Shown here: one piece after another, positions 18,778 through 28,304 of the stretch
Position numbering within the stretch: the first letter of the stretch is position 1
Layout: every line of letters starts with the position of its first letter
Assembly: GCA_029567145.1 (NCBI GenBank)
Contig: JAKQLM010000471.1
Coordinates: 1 to 48,137, forward strand
Length of the DNA: 48,137 nucleotides
Origin: Pseudomonadota bacterium
Lineage (GTDB): Bacteria > Pseudomonadota > Alphaproteobacteria > Rhodobacterales > Rhodobacteraceae
Direction of reading: 5' to 3'
The notes under the pieces: generated by a model
The model's input: only the letters and a program-made list of their open reading frames with translations
What the model was told of the DNA's origin: nothing
The model's database searches: none
Program-made: the position numbers and the translations under genes

Positions 18778-21700
18778 CAGCGCGACCTCTTCGCCGGCCG
18801 CGCGAAGTTGCTGGCCGATCTCCAGGCCGTCAGTCCCCCCCCCGAGAAGCCGCCCAGCAGGTAGGGGCCCTTCGGCTGCACCTGCCTGATTTCAGCCACG
18901 CAGTCTGCCGCCGCCGCTTCGATGGTGCGATGCGGCTCTGCATCGCCGAACAGCCCGCGCGCCTGCAGGCCGTAGAATGGCCGGTCGTTGCCCAGAAGGT
19001 GCGCCAGATGCCGCAGATTCAGAACGTTTCCGAACATCCCCGCCACCAGGAAGAAGGGTGTTCCCGGTCCGCCCTCGCCTGCGTGCATGGCCACAAGATG
19101 AGTAAAGCTCGGGCCAGCCGGATCAGCCTTGGCTGCCGCCGCCGCAGCGGTTTCATCCTCGGGCCCAATGCGGGCGGTGATCAGGGCAGCACAGCGCGCG
19201 ATCGTCGGCACTTCGAACAGCACGGAAATGGGGAGATCGATCTTCCACTGCCGACGGATCATCGCAAAAAGCCGGACAGCAATCAGCGAGTGTCCACCCA
19301 GCGTGAAGAAGTCGTCTTCCACACCCACATCGCTGACACCCAGAAGGTCGGCCCAGAAGCCAGCCAGCGTCCGCTCTACGCCCGTGCGCGGGGCGACATA
19401 GGCGGTCTCCAGGTCCGGACGCGCAAAGCCCGACCCATCCCCATCGGGCCGCACATCCAGCGCTGCGCTTTGGCGCAGCAGGGCTTGCAGGTCCAGCGAC
19501 GAGACCAGAACCTGCGGCGCATCGACCGCAAGGGCGCGCAGGAACGCCTCGGCCCCCTCTCCCGGACGGATCCCGCCCGCAAGCGCCTGTGCCAGCCGCA
19601 ACTCGGCCGGAGAGGTCGACCGCTGCACGTCATCCGCCATCACGTCACGCGGCGCGGGCGGGGCCGGTTTTGCCAGCACCTCATTGGCCGAGATCAGACG
19701 GAAGGTGATCCGCTCCACCTCCACCAGGACCTGCCCGGCAGCGTCGGTCAGGGTCACGTCGAACGCGGCCACGTCCGCACCGGCAGGTCCCGCCAGCCGG
19801 ACCCAACTGCGGATGTCTGCGGGCAAGGACGCAAAGACCCGCACCTCGCCCAGGGTCACCGGCACCCAAATCGCGTCTTCGGGGGCTTGCGGCAACAGGG
19901 CCAGCCCCCAGCCGGTGCCGATGTCGAAAAGCGCCGGATGGATCGCGCAGGTCCCGACATCGGGCGCAGCCTGGGCGGAAAGCGACAGAGTCGCAAGCCC
20001 CTCGCCCGAGCCTAGCGCCGTGGCCCGCAAGACCTGCCAGCGTGGACCGAAGGCCAACCGATCCTCTTGCGCCGAGGGAAGATTCACGCCGCCCTGCGCG
20101 CTTTGCCGCTGCGGGCAGCGCGCCCCGATTTCAGCCAGATCCAGCTTGGGTGCCGATCTTTCCAGCAGTGAAATCCCCGCCTCGGCGGTCAGCACCCAAC
20201 CCGCCGTTTCCAGCGCGCGCGCCTGCATCCTTTGCCCGCCGTCGCGCGTCCGCGTCAGAGACACACGCAGATCACGCGGCGTGTCCGCTTCCAGCCGGAA
20301 GGGCCGGAAGACGGTCAGGTCGGTCAGCGTGAATCCGGGCTTTGCCCCGATCGCGGAAAGCGCCTCGGCGGCGACTTCGGGCCAGGCCGCGCCAGGCAGA
20401 ACCGCCGTCCCGTCGCGCAAACGGTGATCATCCATCACCCAATCAGCCGCGCTGAGAGTGGACAGAAACCGGGTCTCCTCCTCGGCTTTGATCATCCGCT
20501 CAAGGATCATCATTCCGGGCAGCGGCACCGTCATGCTGGCCTGACCCTGACGGCGCGCGTCGGCGTCTGCGGCCATGCCGATCCCGGACCAGATCCCCCA
20601 GTTGATCGCCGTCACCTTGGTCTTGCCGCCTGCCCGCGACCGGGCGAAGGCATTCAAATACTCGTTCGCCGCCACATAATCCGCCTGCCCCGCTGGCGAG
20701 ATCACTGTCGAGGTCGAAGAAAACAGGACAAGCCGCGCAATGCTGCCGTCGGGAAACAACGTCCCCAGCAGTTTCGTCCCGTGCACCTTGGGCGACAGGA
20801 CCGCCTCTGCGGCCCCCGGGTCCTTGCCCAGCAGCGGCGCATCTTCGACCGTGCCTGCCGCATGGATCACGCCGTGGGCCGCCCCCAGCTCCAGCCTGAC
20901 GCGGTCCAGGGCGACGCGCATTTCCTCGGGGTTGCAGACATCCGCTGCCAGCGCCAGCACCTTGCCCAGACGCTGCAATTGCGCCAACACGCCCGCCCGG
21001 ACGCTTCCCGGCTCGGGCAGGTGCCGCCCGATCAGTGCCACTTTCGCCCGGCTGTCGCGGAGCAACCGCTCGGCAACCGTCACGCCAATGCCACCAAATC
21101 CGCCGGTCACGACCCAGACCGAACCTTCGGGAATCCGTTCCATTTCGGGCAGGGGAGCCGATGCCAGCCGCGCCTCTAGCCGCCGCGATCCGCGAAGGGC
21201 GGCCACCGTGTTGGCGGGGACGGCCAGCATCTCTTCTAGCAGCAGCACCAGCGTTTCGTCCGGGACTCCCTTGCGGACGCCCGAAAGCGCCACGTCCAGC
21301 ATCGCGCCAGTCAATCCCGGCAATTCGCGCGGCATCACCTTGATCGGTCCGGCCACCGTCGCCTTTTCCGGATAGGCAAGCGGTTCTTGCCGAACTTGCG
21401 CGGCACCGGACGTGACGACCAGCAGATGCGGCAAAGGTGACAACCCGATTTCGCCGATGGCCTGCCCAAGGAAGAACAGGCTCCAGAATCCCTGCTCCAG
21501 ATTGCGCTGGAAGAAGCTGCCACCGGGACGGAACGTCTCATCCGATGTCACCAGCCAAAAATGCACGATCCGCGCCGGTGACAGGCCGCGCTGGCCAAGG
21601 TCGGCCAGCAGGGCATCATAGCCTTCTCGCCCGTGTTCAGGGGCGATGATGTAGCTGTCTTCATTGGTCCGCGCGAACGCGTCGCCCGCATGGACAGTGA

Positions 21701-24587
21701 TCACCCGGTGACCGGCCAGTCGCAACCTTTGCACAGCCGCCCGGGCCAGACCGGTCTCATCCGCAAAAATGAGCCAGGTTTGCGGCGTGCCAAGCTCTGT
21801 CTCGACGTCCAGCGGACAGTCCGCAGGCGCCGCGCGCCATTTCAGTTGATATCCGAAGTCGGCAACCTTGTCGTGGCGCTCGGGCACCAGGTCCAGGTCT
21901 GTGCCTGCTGCGGGCTTGCCGGGCTCGACGAAATAGCGCGCACGCTGGAATGGATAGGTCGGCAGCACCACCCGCCGCCGCCGCGCCCCGCCCCAGATCT
22001 GGCTCCAGTCAGGATCGGCGCCGCAGGCCCACAAACGTCCCAACGTCGCCATGAAGTGCCGGTCGTCCGAGACGGGATCTTCCGGGTGCCGCAAGCTTGC
22101 TGGAACCGGTTGCCCCCCCATCGCGCCGTTGGCCTGTGCCAGCGTCGCCAGAGCGCGCCCTGGCCCGACCTCGAGATAGACACGATCCGCCTTTTGCCGA
22201 AGCGTCTGCATCCCCGCTGCAAACCGAACCGTTCCGCGCAGGTGCGCCACCCAGTAGTCCGGGCTGGTCGCGTCGGACGCGGTCAGTATCTGGCCGGTCC
22301 GGTTCGAGATGATCGGAATCTGCGGCGGCATCAGCCGCATCCCCGCCAAGTGGGACCGAAACCGCTCCAGGATCGGCTCCAGCATCCGACTGTGCGCGGC
22401 GATGTCGATGGCGATGCGGGTGGTGTCGATATCCTCGTCCTTCAGACGGGCGGTCAGGGCGGCAAGGTCGGCGTCAGCGCCAGACACGACGGTAAGCTCG
22501 GGGGCATTGACGGATGCGACGTCAAGTCCGGCCAGATAAGGCAGCAGCGCAGCTTCCGACATCGGGACCGACAGCATGCCTCCGGCCGGAACGGTATCGA
22601 AAAGCTGGCCGCGAAGCCGCACCAGACCCACCGCCTCTTCAAGGCTCATCACCCCCGCCAGACAGGCGGCGGCGTTCTCTCCCATGCTGTGACCGATCAG
22701 AACCGAGGGCTTTATCCCCCAACTCTCCCACAGCCGGGCCAGCGCAATTTCGACGACAAGGATCAACGGGAGCTGCAAGGATGGCCGCCTCAGCCGCTCT
22801 GCCGCTGCCGCTTTGGCGTCCGGGCCGGGCAGCCAAAGGGCGCGAATCTCGTCTTCGGCGGGGCCCAGCGCTGCAAGTCCGCGGTCCATCCATTCTGCGA
22901 ACACCGGCTCGGTCTCGTACAGGTCGCGCGCCATGTCGGGGTATTGCGCGCCTCCGCCCGGGAACATGAACACGACGTCTGGCGTGTCGCCAACGCGACG
23001 CTGGGTGAACACCCGCCGGGGGTCGCCTGCCTCGAGCAGGGCGGCGGCCTCGTCGTGCGAGCCTGCCACCAGAACGCGCCGATGCTCGAATGCGCGGCGG
23101 CCCTCCTTCAGCGTATAGGCCACATCGGCCAGGGGTTGCTCGGGATGCGCACGAAGGTGGGCGGCAAGCCGGACCGAGGCCTCGCCCAAAGCCGCCGAAC
23201 TACGGGCCGAGATCGTCAAAAGCTGGAACGGCCAATCCGACGCATCCGACGCGGCGGCATCGGGGGCTTCCTCCAGCACGACATGCGCATTCGTGCCGCC
23301 AACCCCCAACGAGTTCACCCCGGCCCGCCGGGGCCCGCCCCGCCGTGCCCAGTCGGTCAACCGATCATTGACCCGGAACGGGCTGCCCTCGAAATCAATC
23401 ACCGGGTTCGGTGTCTCGAAGTTCAGACTGGGCGGCATCTGGCGATGGTGCAGGGCCAGTGACGTCTTGATCAGACTGGCCACGCCCGCCGCAGTGTCCA
23501 GATGGCCGATGTTGGTCTTGACGCTGCCGATCCGCGCAAAGCCCTTGACCTGCGTCGATTTTCGGAAAGCCTGTGTCAGCGCCGCCACCTCGATGGGATC
23601 GCCAAGATAGGTGCCGGTGCCGTGGCATTCGATGTAGTCGATCGACTCGGCCGTCACTCCGGCGATGCCCAGTGCCGTGGCGATGCAGTCGGCCTGCCCT
23701 TCGACCGAAGGGGCAAGATACCCCGCCTTCGCCGCGCCGTCGTTGTTGACTGCACTGCCCTTGATAACCGCCCAGATGTGATCGCCATCGGCCAAGGCGT
23801 CGTCCAGCCGCCGCAGCAATACCGCGCCCGCACCCGATCCAAAGACCGTGCCCTGCGCCCTGTGGTCGAAGGCGTGGCAGACACCGTCCGGCGACAGCAC
23901 CTCACCCTCCTTGTAAAGATAGCCGCGGCCCTGGGGCAGGTCGATCGTTGCACCGCCGGCCAGGGCCATGTCACACTCGCCGGTCAACAGCGCCTGCACC
24001 GCGTAATGTACCGCCACCAACGAGGTGGAGCAGGCGGTTTGCAGCGACAGGCTTGGGCCCTTGAGGTCGAAGACGTGGCTTACGCGGGTGGACAGGAAAT
24101 CCTTGTCGTTCCCGGTATGGCGCAACAGGAACATCCCCGTGCTGTCGACTAGCGCCGGGTTGGAACACAGGTTGAAGTAGAAATAGCTGCCCATGCCGCA
24201 GCCGGCAAAGACCCCGATCCTACCCTTGAACGCTTCGGGCGGATGGCCTGCCCCCTCCAGCGCCTCCCAGGCGACTTCCAGGAACTGCCGGTGCTGCGGA
24301 TCAAGAATCGCGGCCTCTTTCGGCGAGAAGCCGAAGAAATCGGCATCAAACCGGTCGAACCCGTCCAGCAGGGCCGCATGGGGAACGTAAGCAGGGTTGC
24401 GCAACATCGCGGCGCTTTCGCCTGCGGCCAGCAATTCTTCCTCGCTTAACCGCCGGACTGCGGACCGGCCAGCGCGCAAGTTGTCCCAATAGCTGGCAAT
24501 ATCGGCGGCATCCGGCAGATGCGCTGCCATGCCGACAATGGCGATATCGGCGCTACCCAGAGTCGCAATCGGGGATGCGTCGCTCAT
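18777..24587 (-). CDS. Type I modular PKS (KS-AT-KR-DH-ACP-partial TE)
   Basis: KS TACSTS, HGTGTYLGDP, KTNIGHLD; AT GHSMGENAAA; KR VVTGGFGGIG...SSTSTVISPAGQADYVAANEYLNAF; DH-like DDHRLRDGTAVLPG...HPALFDIG; ACP DDFFTLGGHSLIAV; TE GPYLLGGFSGGGLTA then frameshift. Confidence 0.95.
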   Translation of the reverse strand: MSDASPIATLGSADIAIVGMAAHLPDAADIASYWDNLRAGRSAVRRLSEEELLAAGESAAMLRNPAYVPHAALLDGFDRFDADFFGFSPKEAAILDPQHRQFLEVAWEALEGAGHPPEAFKGRIGVFAGCGMGSYFYFNLCSNPALVDSTGMFLLRHTGNDKDFLSTRVSHVFDLKGPSLSLQTACSTSLVAVHYAVQALLTGECDMALAGGATIDLPQGRGYLYKEGEVLSPDGVCHAFDHRAQGTVFGSGAGAVLLRRLDDALADGDHIWAVIKGSAVNNDGAAKAGYLAPSVEGQADCIATALGIAGVTAESIDYIECHGTGTYLGDPIEVAALTQAFRKSTQVKGFARIGSVKTNIGHLDTAAGVASLIKTSLALHHRQMPPSLNFETPNPVIDFEGSPFRVNDRLTDWARRGGPRRAGVNSLGVGGTNAHVVLEEAPDAAASDASDWPFQLLTISARSSAALGEASVRLAAHLRAHPEQPLADVAYTLKEGRRAFEHRRVLVAGSHDEAAALLEAGDPRRVFTQRRVGDTPDVVFMFPGGGAQYPDMARDLYETEPVFAEWMDRGLAALGPAEDEIRALWLPGPDAKAAAAERLRRPSLQLPLILVVEIALARLWESWGIKPSVLIGHSMGENAAACLAGVMSLEEAVGLVRLRGQLFDTVPAGGMLSVPMSEAALLPYLAGLDVASVNAPELTVVSGADADLAALTARLKDEDIDTTRIAIDIAAHSRMLEPILERFRSHLAGMRLMPPQIPIISNRTGQILTASDATSPDYWVAHLRGTVRFAAGMQTLRQKADRVYLEVGPGRALATLAQANGAMGGQPVPASLRHPEDPVSDDRHFMATLGRLWACGADPDWSQIWGGARRRRVVLPTYPFQRARYFVEPGKPAAGTDLDLVPERHDKVADFGYQLKWRAAPADCPLDVETELGTPQTWLIFADETGLARAAVQRLRLAGHRVITVHAGDAFARTNEDSYIIAPEHGREGYDALLADLGQRGLSPARIVHFWLVTSDETFRPGGSFFQRNLEQGFWSLFFLGQAIGEIGLSPLPHLLVVTSGAAQVRQEPLAYPEKATVAGPIKVMPRELPGLTGAMLDVALSGVRKGVPDETLVLLLEEMLAVPANTVAALRGSRRLEARLASAPLPEMERIPEGSVWVVTGGFGGIGVTVAERLLRDSRAKVALIGRHLPEPGSVRAGVLAQLQRLGKVLALAADVCNPEEMRVALDRVRLELGAAHGVIHAAGTVEDAPLLGKDPGAAEAVLSPKVHGTKLLGTLFPDGSIARLVLFSSTSTVISPAGQADYVAANEYLNAFARSRAGGKTKVTAINWGIWSGIGMAADADARRQGQASMTVPLPGMMILERMIKAEEETRFLSTLSAADWVMDDHRLRDGTAVLPGAAWPEVAAEALSAIGAKPGFTLTDLTVFRPFRLEADTPRDLRVSLTRTRDGGQRMQARALETAGWVLTAEAGISLLERSAPKLDLAEIGARCPQRQSAQGGVNLPSAQEDRLAFGPRWQVLRATALGSGEGLATLSLSAQAAPDVGTCAIHPALFDIGTGWGLALLPQAPEDAIWVPVTLGEVRVFASLPADIRSWVRLAGPAGADVAAFDVTLTDAAGQVLVEVERITFRLISANEVLAKPAPPAPRDVMADDVQRSTSPAELRLAQALAGGIRPGEGAEAFLRALAVDAPQVLVSSLDLQALLRQSAALDVRPDGDGSGFARPDLETAYVAPRTGVERTLAGFWADLLGVSDVGVEDDFFTLGGHSLIAVRLFAMIRRQWKIDLPISVLFEVPTIARCAALITARIGPEDETAAAAAAKADPAGPSFTHLVAMHAGEGGPGTPFFLVAGMFGNVLNLRHLAHLLGNDRPFYGLQARGLFGDAEPHRTIEAAAADCVAEIRQVQPKGPYLLGGFSGGGLTAWRSASNFARPAKRSR

Positions 24588-24871
24588 TCCTCTGCGTTCT
24601 CCATCTGTGGTGACCGGTCCAAGACGTGCATCCAGGCGTGTAGATGCAACTTATGATTGCGCATCCAACAGCATTGCTCCCCGGCAGCTTAATGTATCAT
24701 CCCGATAAGCACTCGCGAATCCCGCCATGCTGCCGATTCTCGGGTTGAAAGGAAAGATACTTAGTCCAAACACTCGCTTTGTTTACTAACCGGAACAAGT
24801 TTTTCAACGCCATTGATGCTTCGAATCGGCTATGCCTACAGTGCTGGTCTTAATTGCCGTCAGAGTGATTC
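24588..24871. promoter_or_regulatory. Intergenic region between divergent PKS and ExeA-like genes; likely divergent promoters
   Basis: Comparatively AT-rich, no supported ORF; contains TGCATC-N10-GATGCA (24627-24648) and a further GCATCCA copy. Confidence 0.5.
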
Positions 24872-25915
24872 TTGCCTGAGGAAGGACGTATGCGGACTGC
24901 CCGATCGCGCAGGTTGTTTTCTGGTTTCGGAATTGCAACTCAGGGTGTTTCCGATGTCACTTCGGAGGCCGCAATTCCTACGACAGATAGCGCGTCGGGT
25001 TCACCGGCCCTGAACTCGGACCGGCAATCGCGCGGCCCTGGCGGGGACAGTCGAAGCTCTGGTTCCGCATCGCCCGATCTCTATACCGCACATTTCGGGA
25101 TGACCATCCGGCCCTTCGCCCTGGCCCCCGATCCCGACTTCCTGTTCTGGCCCCCGGCCCACCAGCGTGCCTACGCAATGCTGGAGTACGGGGTGATGAC
25201 CCATTCGCCGATCACGCTGATCACTGGCGACATCGGCGCGGGCAAGACCACGCTGTTGTTACATCTGATGCGGTCGCTTGGACCGGAGATCTGCGTTGGC
25301 CTGATCTCGAACCCCAGCGGCGCCCGGGCAGAGTTGCTGCGCTGGGTGCTGATGGCCCTGGGGCATCCGGTCGCGCCGGATCAAAGCTATGTCGATCTCT
25401 TCGCCACGTTCCAAAACCTGCTGATCAGCGAATACGCTGCCGGGCGTCGCGTCATGCTGATCTTTGACGAGGCGCAGAATCTTAGCGTCGAAGCGCTGGA
25501 AGAGTTGCGGATGTTCACGAACATCAACTCGGGAAAGGACGAACTGCTTCAGCTGATCCTGGTCGGCCAGCCCGAACTGCGTGACATCATCGACCGGCCC
25601 AACATGCGGCAGTTCGCCCAGCGGATCGCCGCGAACTTCCACCTTACCGCAATGGACCGCCGCACCGTGCGGGCCTACGTCGCGCATCGGCTGAAGGTCG
25701 CCGGTTGTGCGGATTGCGTCTTCACCACCCCGTCGGTCGATCTGATCCATGAGCGGACAGGCGGAGTGCCACGGCTTGTGAACCAGCTTTGCGATCTGTC
25801 GCTGGTCTATGCCTTCAGCAAGGGCCGGAAGTCCGTCACCGCAGCGACCGTTCAGCAGGTCCTGGACGATGGCGTGTTCTTCGCGGTGAAATCATTGCCA
25901 GCAAAGGACAGCTGA
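24872..25915 (+). CDS. ExeA/GspA-like AAA ATPase (exosortase/PEP-CTERM EPS-locus type)
   Basis: YTAHFGMTIRPFALAPDPDFLFWPPAHQRAYAMLEYGV...TGDIGAGKTTLL...LIFDEAQNLS. Exact start uncertain. Confidence 0.88.
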   Translation: MPEEGRMRTARSRRLFSGFGIATQGVSDVTSEAAIPTTDSASGSPALNSDRQSRGPGGDSRSSGSASPDLYTAHFGMTIRPFALAPDPDFLFWPPAHQRAYAMLEYGVMTHSPITLITGDIGAGKTTLLLHLMRSLGPEICVGLISNPSGARAELLRWVLMALGHPVAPDQSYVDLFATFQNLLISEYAAGRRVMLIFDEAQNLSVEALEELRMFTNINSGKDELLQLILVGQPELRDIIDRPNMRQFAQRIAANFHLTAMDRRTVRAYVAHRLKVAGCADCVFTTPSVDLIHERTGGVPRLVNQLCDLSLVYAFSKGRKSVTAATVQQVLDDGVFFAVKSLPAKDS

Positions 25916-25917
25916 CC

Positions 25918-27477
25918 ATGTCGCTCGACTTGCGCCACTACCTCAATCTGTTCCTGCGTCGGTTGCCTTACGTGATCCTGATCACGGCTGCCTGCACCAC
26001 GGTTGGCATCGTCTTTGCGTTTGCGATTCCGCCGGTCTTCCGCGCCGAAGCCCGGCTACTGTTCGAAAACGCCCAGATTCCCGATGAGCTTGCGGCCTCC
26101 ACGGTCGAGGCGTCCGCCGATGAAAACCTGCTTGCCATCCAGCAGCGAATTCTGACGCGGGAAAACCTGCTGGCGATGGCGGAAGACTTTCAGATTTACG
26201 CCGAAACCAAGGACGCCACCCCCGAAGTCATTGTCGAGGAAATGCGCTATCGCATCGGCATCAACATGCCCCGGCCCGAGGGTGGGACTGGCGTCATCAC
26301 CGTGTCGTTCTCGGCCCCGAACCCCGAGCTTTCCGCCGTCGTGACCAATGCGGTCGTCGAACAGATCCTGGCGCAGAACGTGAAGATCCGCACCGATGCG
26401 TCCGGGAATACCCTGGAGTTCTTCGAGCAGGAGGTTCGCCGCCTGAGCGAAGAAATGGTGGCGCAGAACGCCCGGATCCTTGAGTTTGAAACCGCGAACC
26501 GCGATGCTCTGCCCGAAAGCCTGTCCTATCGCCGGAGCCAGCAGACGGCCCTGCAGGAACGACTGCTGCAGGTCGACCGTGAGCTTGCATCCCTGCGCGA
26601 TCGGCGACAGCGGCTGGCCGATCTTTACGACCGGACCGGCAGGCTGGCGACCGCCATTGGCGATGTCACGCCCGAACAGGCCCAGCTGGAACTTCTGCGA
26701 CAGGAACTTGCCTCGGCGCTGGTCATTCTTTCTCCGACCAACCCGCGCGTCCGGGCGCTGCAAACCCAGGTCGCCGCCCTGGAAGAAGCTGTGAAAGAGC
26801 AACTTGGCGCTGCCGGGGGCGGGTCTTTGTCTTCGTTCGACGTGCAGATGCTCGATATTGACGGCCAGATCGAATACCTCGCAGAGCAGAAGCAGCAGAT
26901 CGAGACCGACCTTGCCAAGATCGAAGCCTCGATCCAGGCCACCCCCGGCAACTCGATGACGTTGGGCACGTTGACAAGCGACTACGAGAACCTTCGCGTG
27001 CAGTATGATCAAGCGGTTGCAAGCCTTGCCAACGCCCGGATGGGCGACCGGATCGAAATGACCGACCGCGGCCAGCGCATCAGCGTCATCGAACTGGCCG
27101 TCCCGCCCGCCTACCGGTCCGAACCCAACAGAAAACTGCTTGCTTTGACCGGATTTGGCGTCGGTGCCTTGCTGTCAGCGCTGATGATCACGGTGTTGGA
27201 GGCGCTTAACAGCACCATTCGCCGACCTTCCGAAATGGTGCGCGCCCTGGGGATCACGCCGTTCGGCACTATCCCGTTCCATGAAAGCAAGCTTGCCAAG
27301 AAGACCCGTCGTCGCTGGCAAATCTGGACGGCTGTCGGGGCTCTTGTCGTGCTGCCGCTGGGTATTTTTGCGCTTGTCACTCTTGTCATGCCGATGGACG
27401 CCGTGTTCGCCGCGCTGACCAAGATGCTTGGCATGGCCGACGCCGGGGCGACGACCTTGCCGGGCTCATCTGAATAG
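25918..27477 (+). CDS. Wzz/GumC-type polysaccharide chain-length determinant
   Basis: ATG at 25918 (MSLDLRHYLNLFLRRLPYVILITAACTTVG), long coiled-coil, C-terminal TM and Pro-rich PPAYRSEPNRK. Confidence 0.9.
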   Translation: MSLDLRHYLNLFLRRLPYVILITAACTTVGIVFAFAIPPVFRAEARLLFENAQIPDELAASTVEASADENLLAIQQRILTRENLLAMAEDFQIYAETKDATPEVIVEEMRYRIGINMPRPEGGTGVITVSFSAPNPELSAVVTNAVVEQILAQNVKIRTDASGNTLEFFEQEVRRLSEEMVAQNARILEFETANRDALPESLSYRRSQQTALQERLLQVDRELASLRDRRQRLADLYDRTGRLATAIGDVTPEQAQLELLRQELASALVILSPTNPRVRALQTQVAALEEAVKEQLGAAGGGSLSSFDVQMLDIDGQIEYLAEQKQQIETDLAKIEASIQATPGNSMTLGTLTSDYENLRVQYDQAVASLANARMGDRIEMTDRGQRISVIELAVPPAYRSEPNRKLLALTGFGVGALLSALMITVLEALNSTIRRPSEMVRALGITPFGTIPFHESKLAKKTRRRWQIWTAVGALVVLPLGIFALVTLVMPMDAVFAALTKMLGMADAGATTLPGSSE

Positions 27478-27478
27478 G

Positions 27479-28291
27479 ATGCCAATGGACCGTATTCACT
27501 CTGCCATCGCCAAAGCCCGCGCGTCCCGCGAATCCGCTGATCCCGTCCGGCAGGCCGTGCAGACCACCCCGACACAGCGGTCGACGGGTACTGCCAACTG
27601 GGCAAACCTGCCGGAATTCCAGATATCGGACCAGGCGTTCGACACGAACCACATCGTCGCCCATCGCGCCGACCGTGCGGCGACGGCCTTCGACATGATG
27701 CGCAGCACACTTTTGCACAACTTGCACCACCACAACTGGACCCGCGTCGCCGTAACCTCGCCGGACGCAAGCTGCGGCAAGACCACGGTCACCTTGAACC
27801 TTGCCTTCAGCCTTGCCCGGATGTCGGACATGCGCGTCATGGTGCTTGAGCTTGACTTCCGCCGACCCGGAATGCTCCGCGCCCTTGGGTTTGACCGGTC
27901 CTTGAACTTTTCCGCGGTTTTGACCGAAGCTCAGTCCCCCGAGGCGCAACTGATTCGCTGCGGCACCAACCTGGCGTTCGGGCTAAGTACCACTCCGGTC
28001 CAAAGCCCGGCAGAACTGCTGTCGTCTGTCTGCGCGGCCGATGTCGTTGATCGGATCGAAGCGGCTTATCGACCGGATGTCATGCTGTTCGACATGCCCC
28101 CGATGAGCGCAGGGGACGACACGCTTGCCTTCCTTGATCAGGTCGACTGCGCCCTGATGGTCGCCGCAGCCGAGGAGACCTCAGCCAGCATGATCGACCA
28201 ATGCGGCAAAGACCTTGCCAAGCGGACACAAGTGCTTGGCGTCGTCCTGAACAAGTGTCGGATGGTCGATCCGAACGACATGTACAGCTGA
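27479..28291 (+). CDS. CpsD/CapB-family tyrosine-kinase-like ATPase
   Basis: ATG at 27479 (MPMDRIHSAIAKARASR); Walker A SPDASCGKTTVTLNLA, Walker A' VMVLELDFRRPGML. Confidence 0.88.
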   Translation: MPMDRIHSAIAKARASRESADPVRQAVQTTPTQRSTGTANWANLPEFQISDQAFDTNHIVAHRADRAATAFDMMRSTLLHNLHHHNWTRVAVTSPDASCGKTTVTLNLAFSLARMSDMRVMVLELDFRRPGMLRALGFDRSLNFSAVLTEAQSPEAQLIRCGTNLAFGLSTTPVQSPAELLSSVCAADVVDRIEAAYRPDVMLFDMPPMSAGDDTLAFLDQVDCALMVAAAEETSASMIDQCGKDLAKRTQVLGVVLNKCRMVDPNDMYS

Positions 28292-28304
28292 CGGTCGCGG
28301 CTTT

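Noticed and set aside
21633-23462. 609-aa plus-strand ORF antisense to the PKS
   Set aside because: Shadow ORF in the KS/AT region of an evident PKS.
12080-24587. NRPS-PKS assigned outright as a siderophore cluster by analogy to Agrobacterium Atu3671
   Set aside because: Only the embedded monooxygenase type is shared; no TonB receptor, iron ABC transporter or efflux gene is visible, and the neighbourhood is EPS export.
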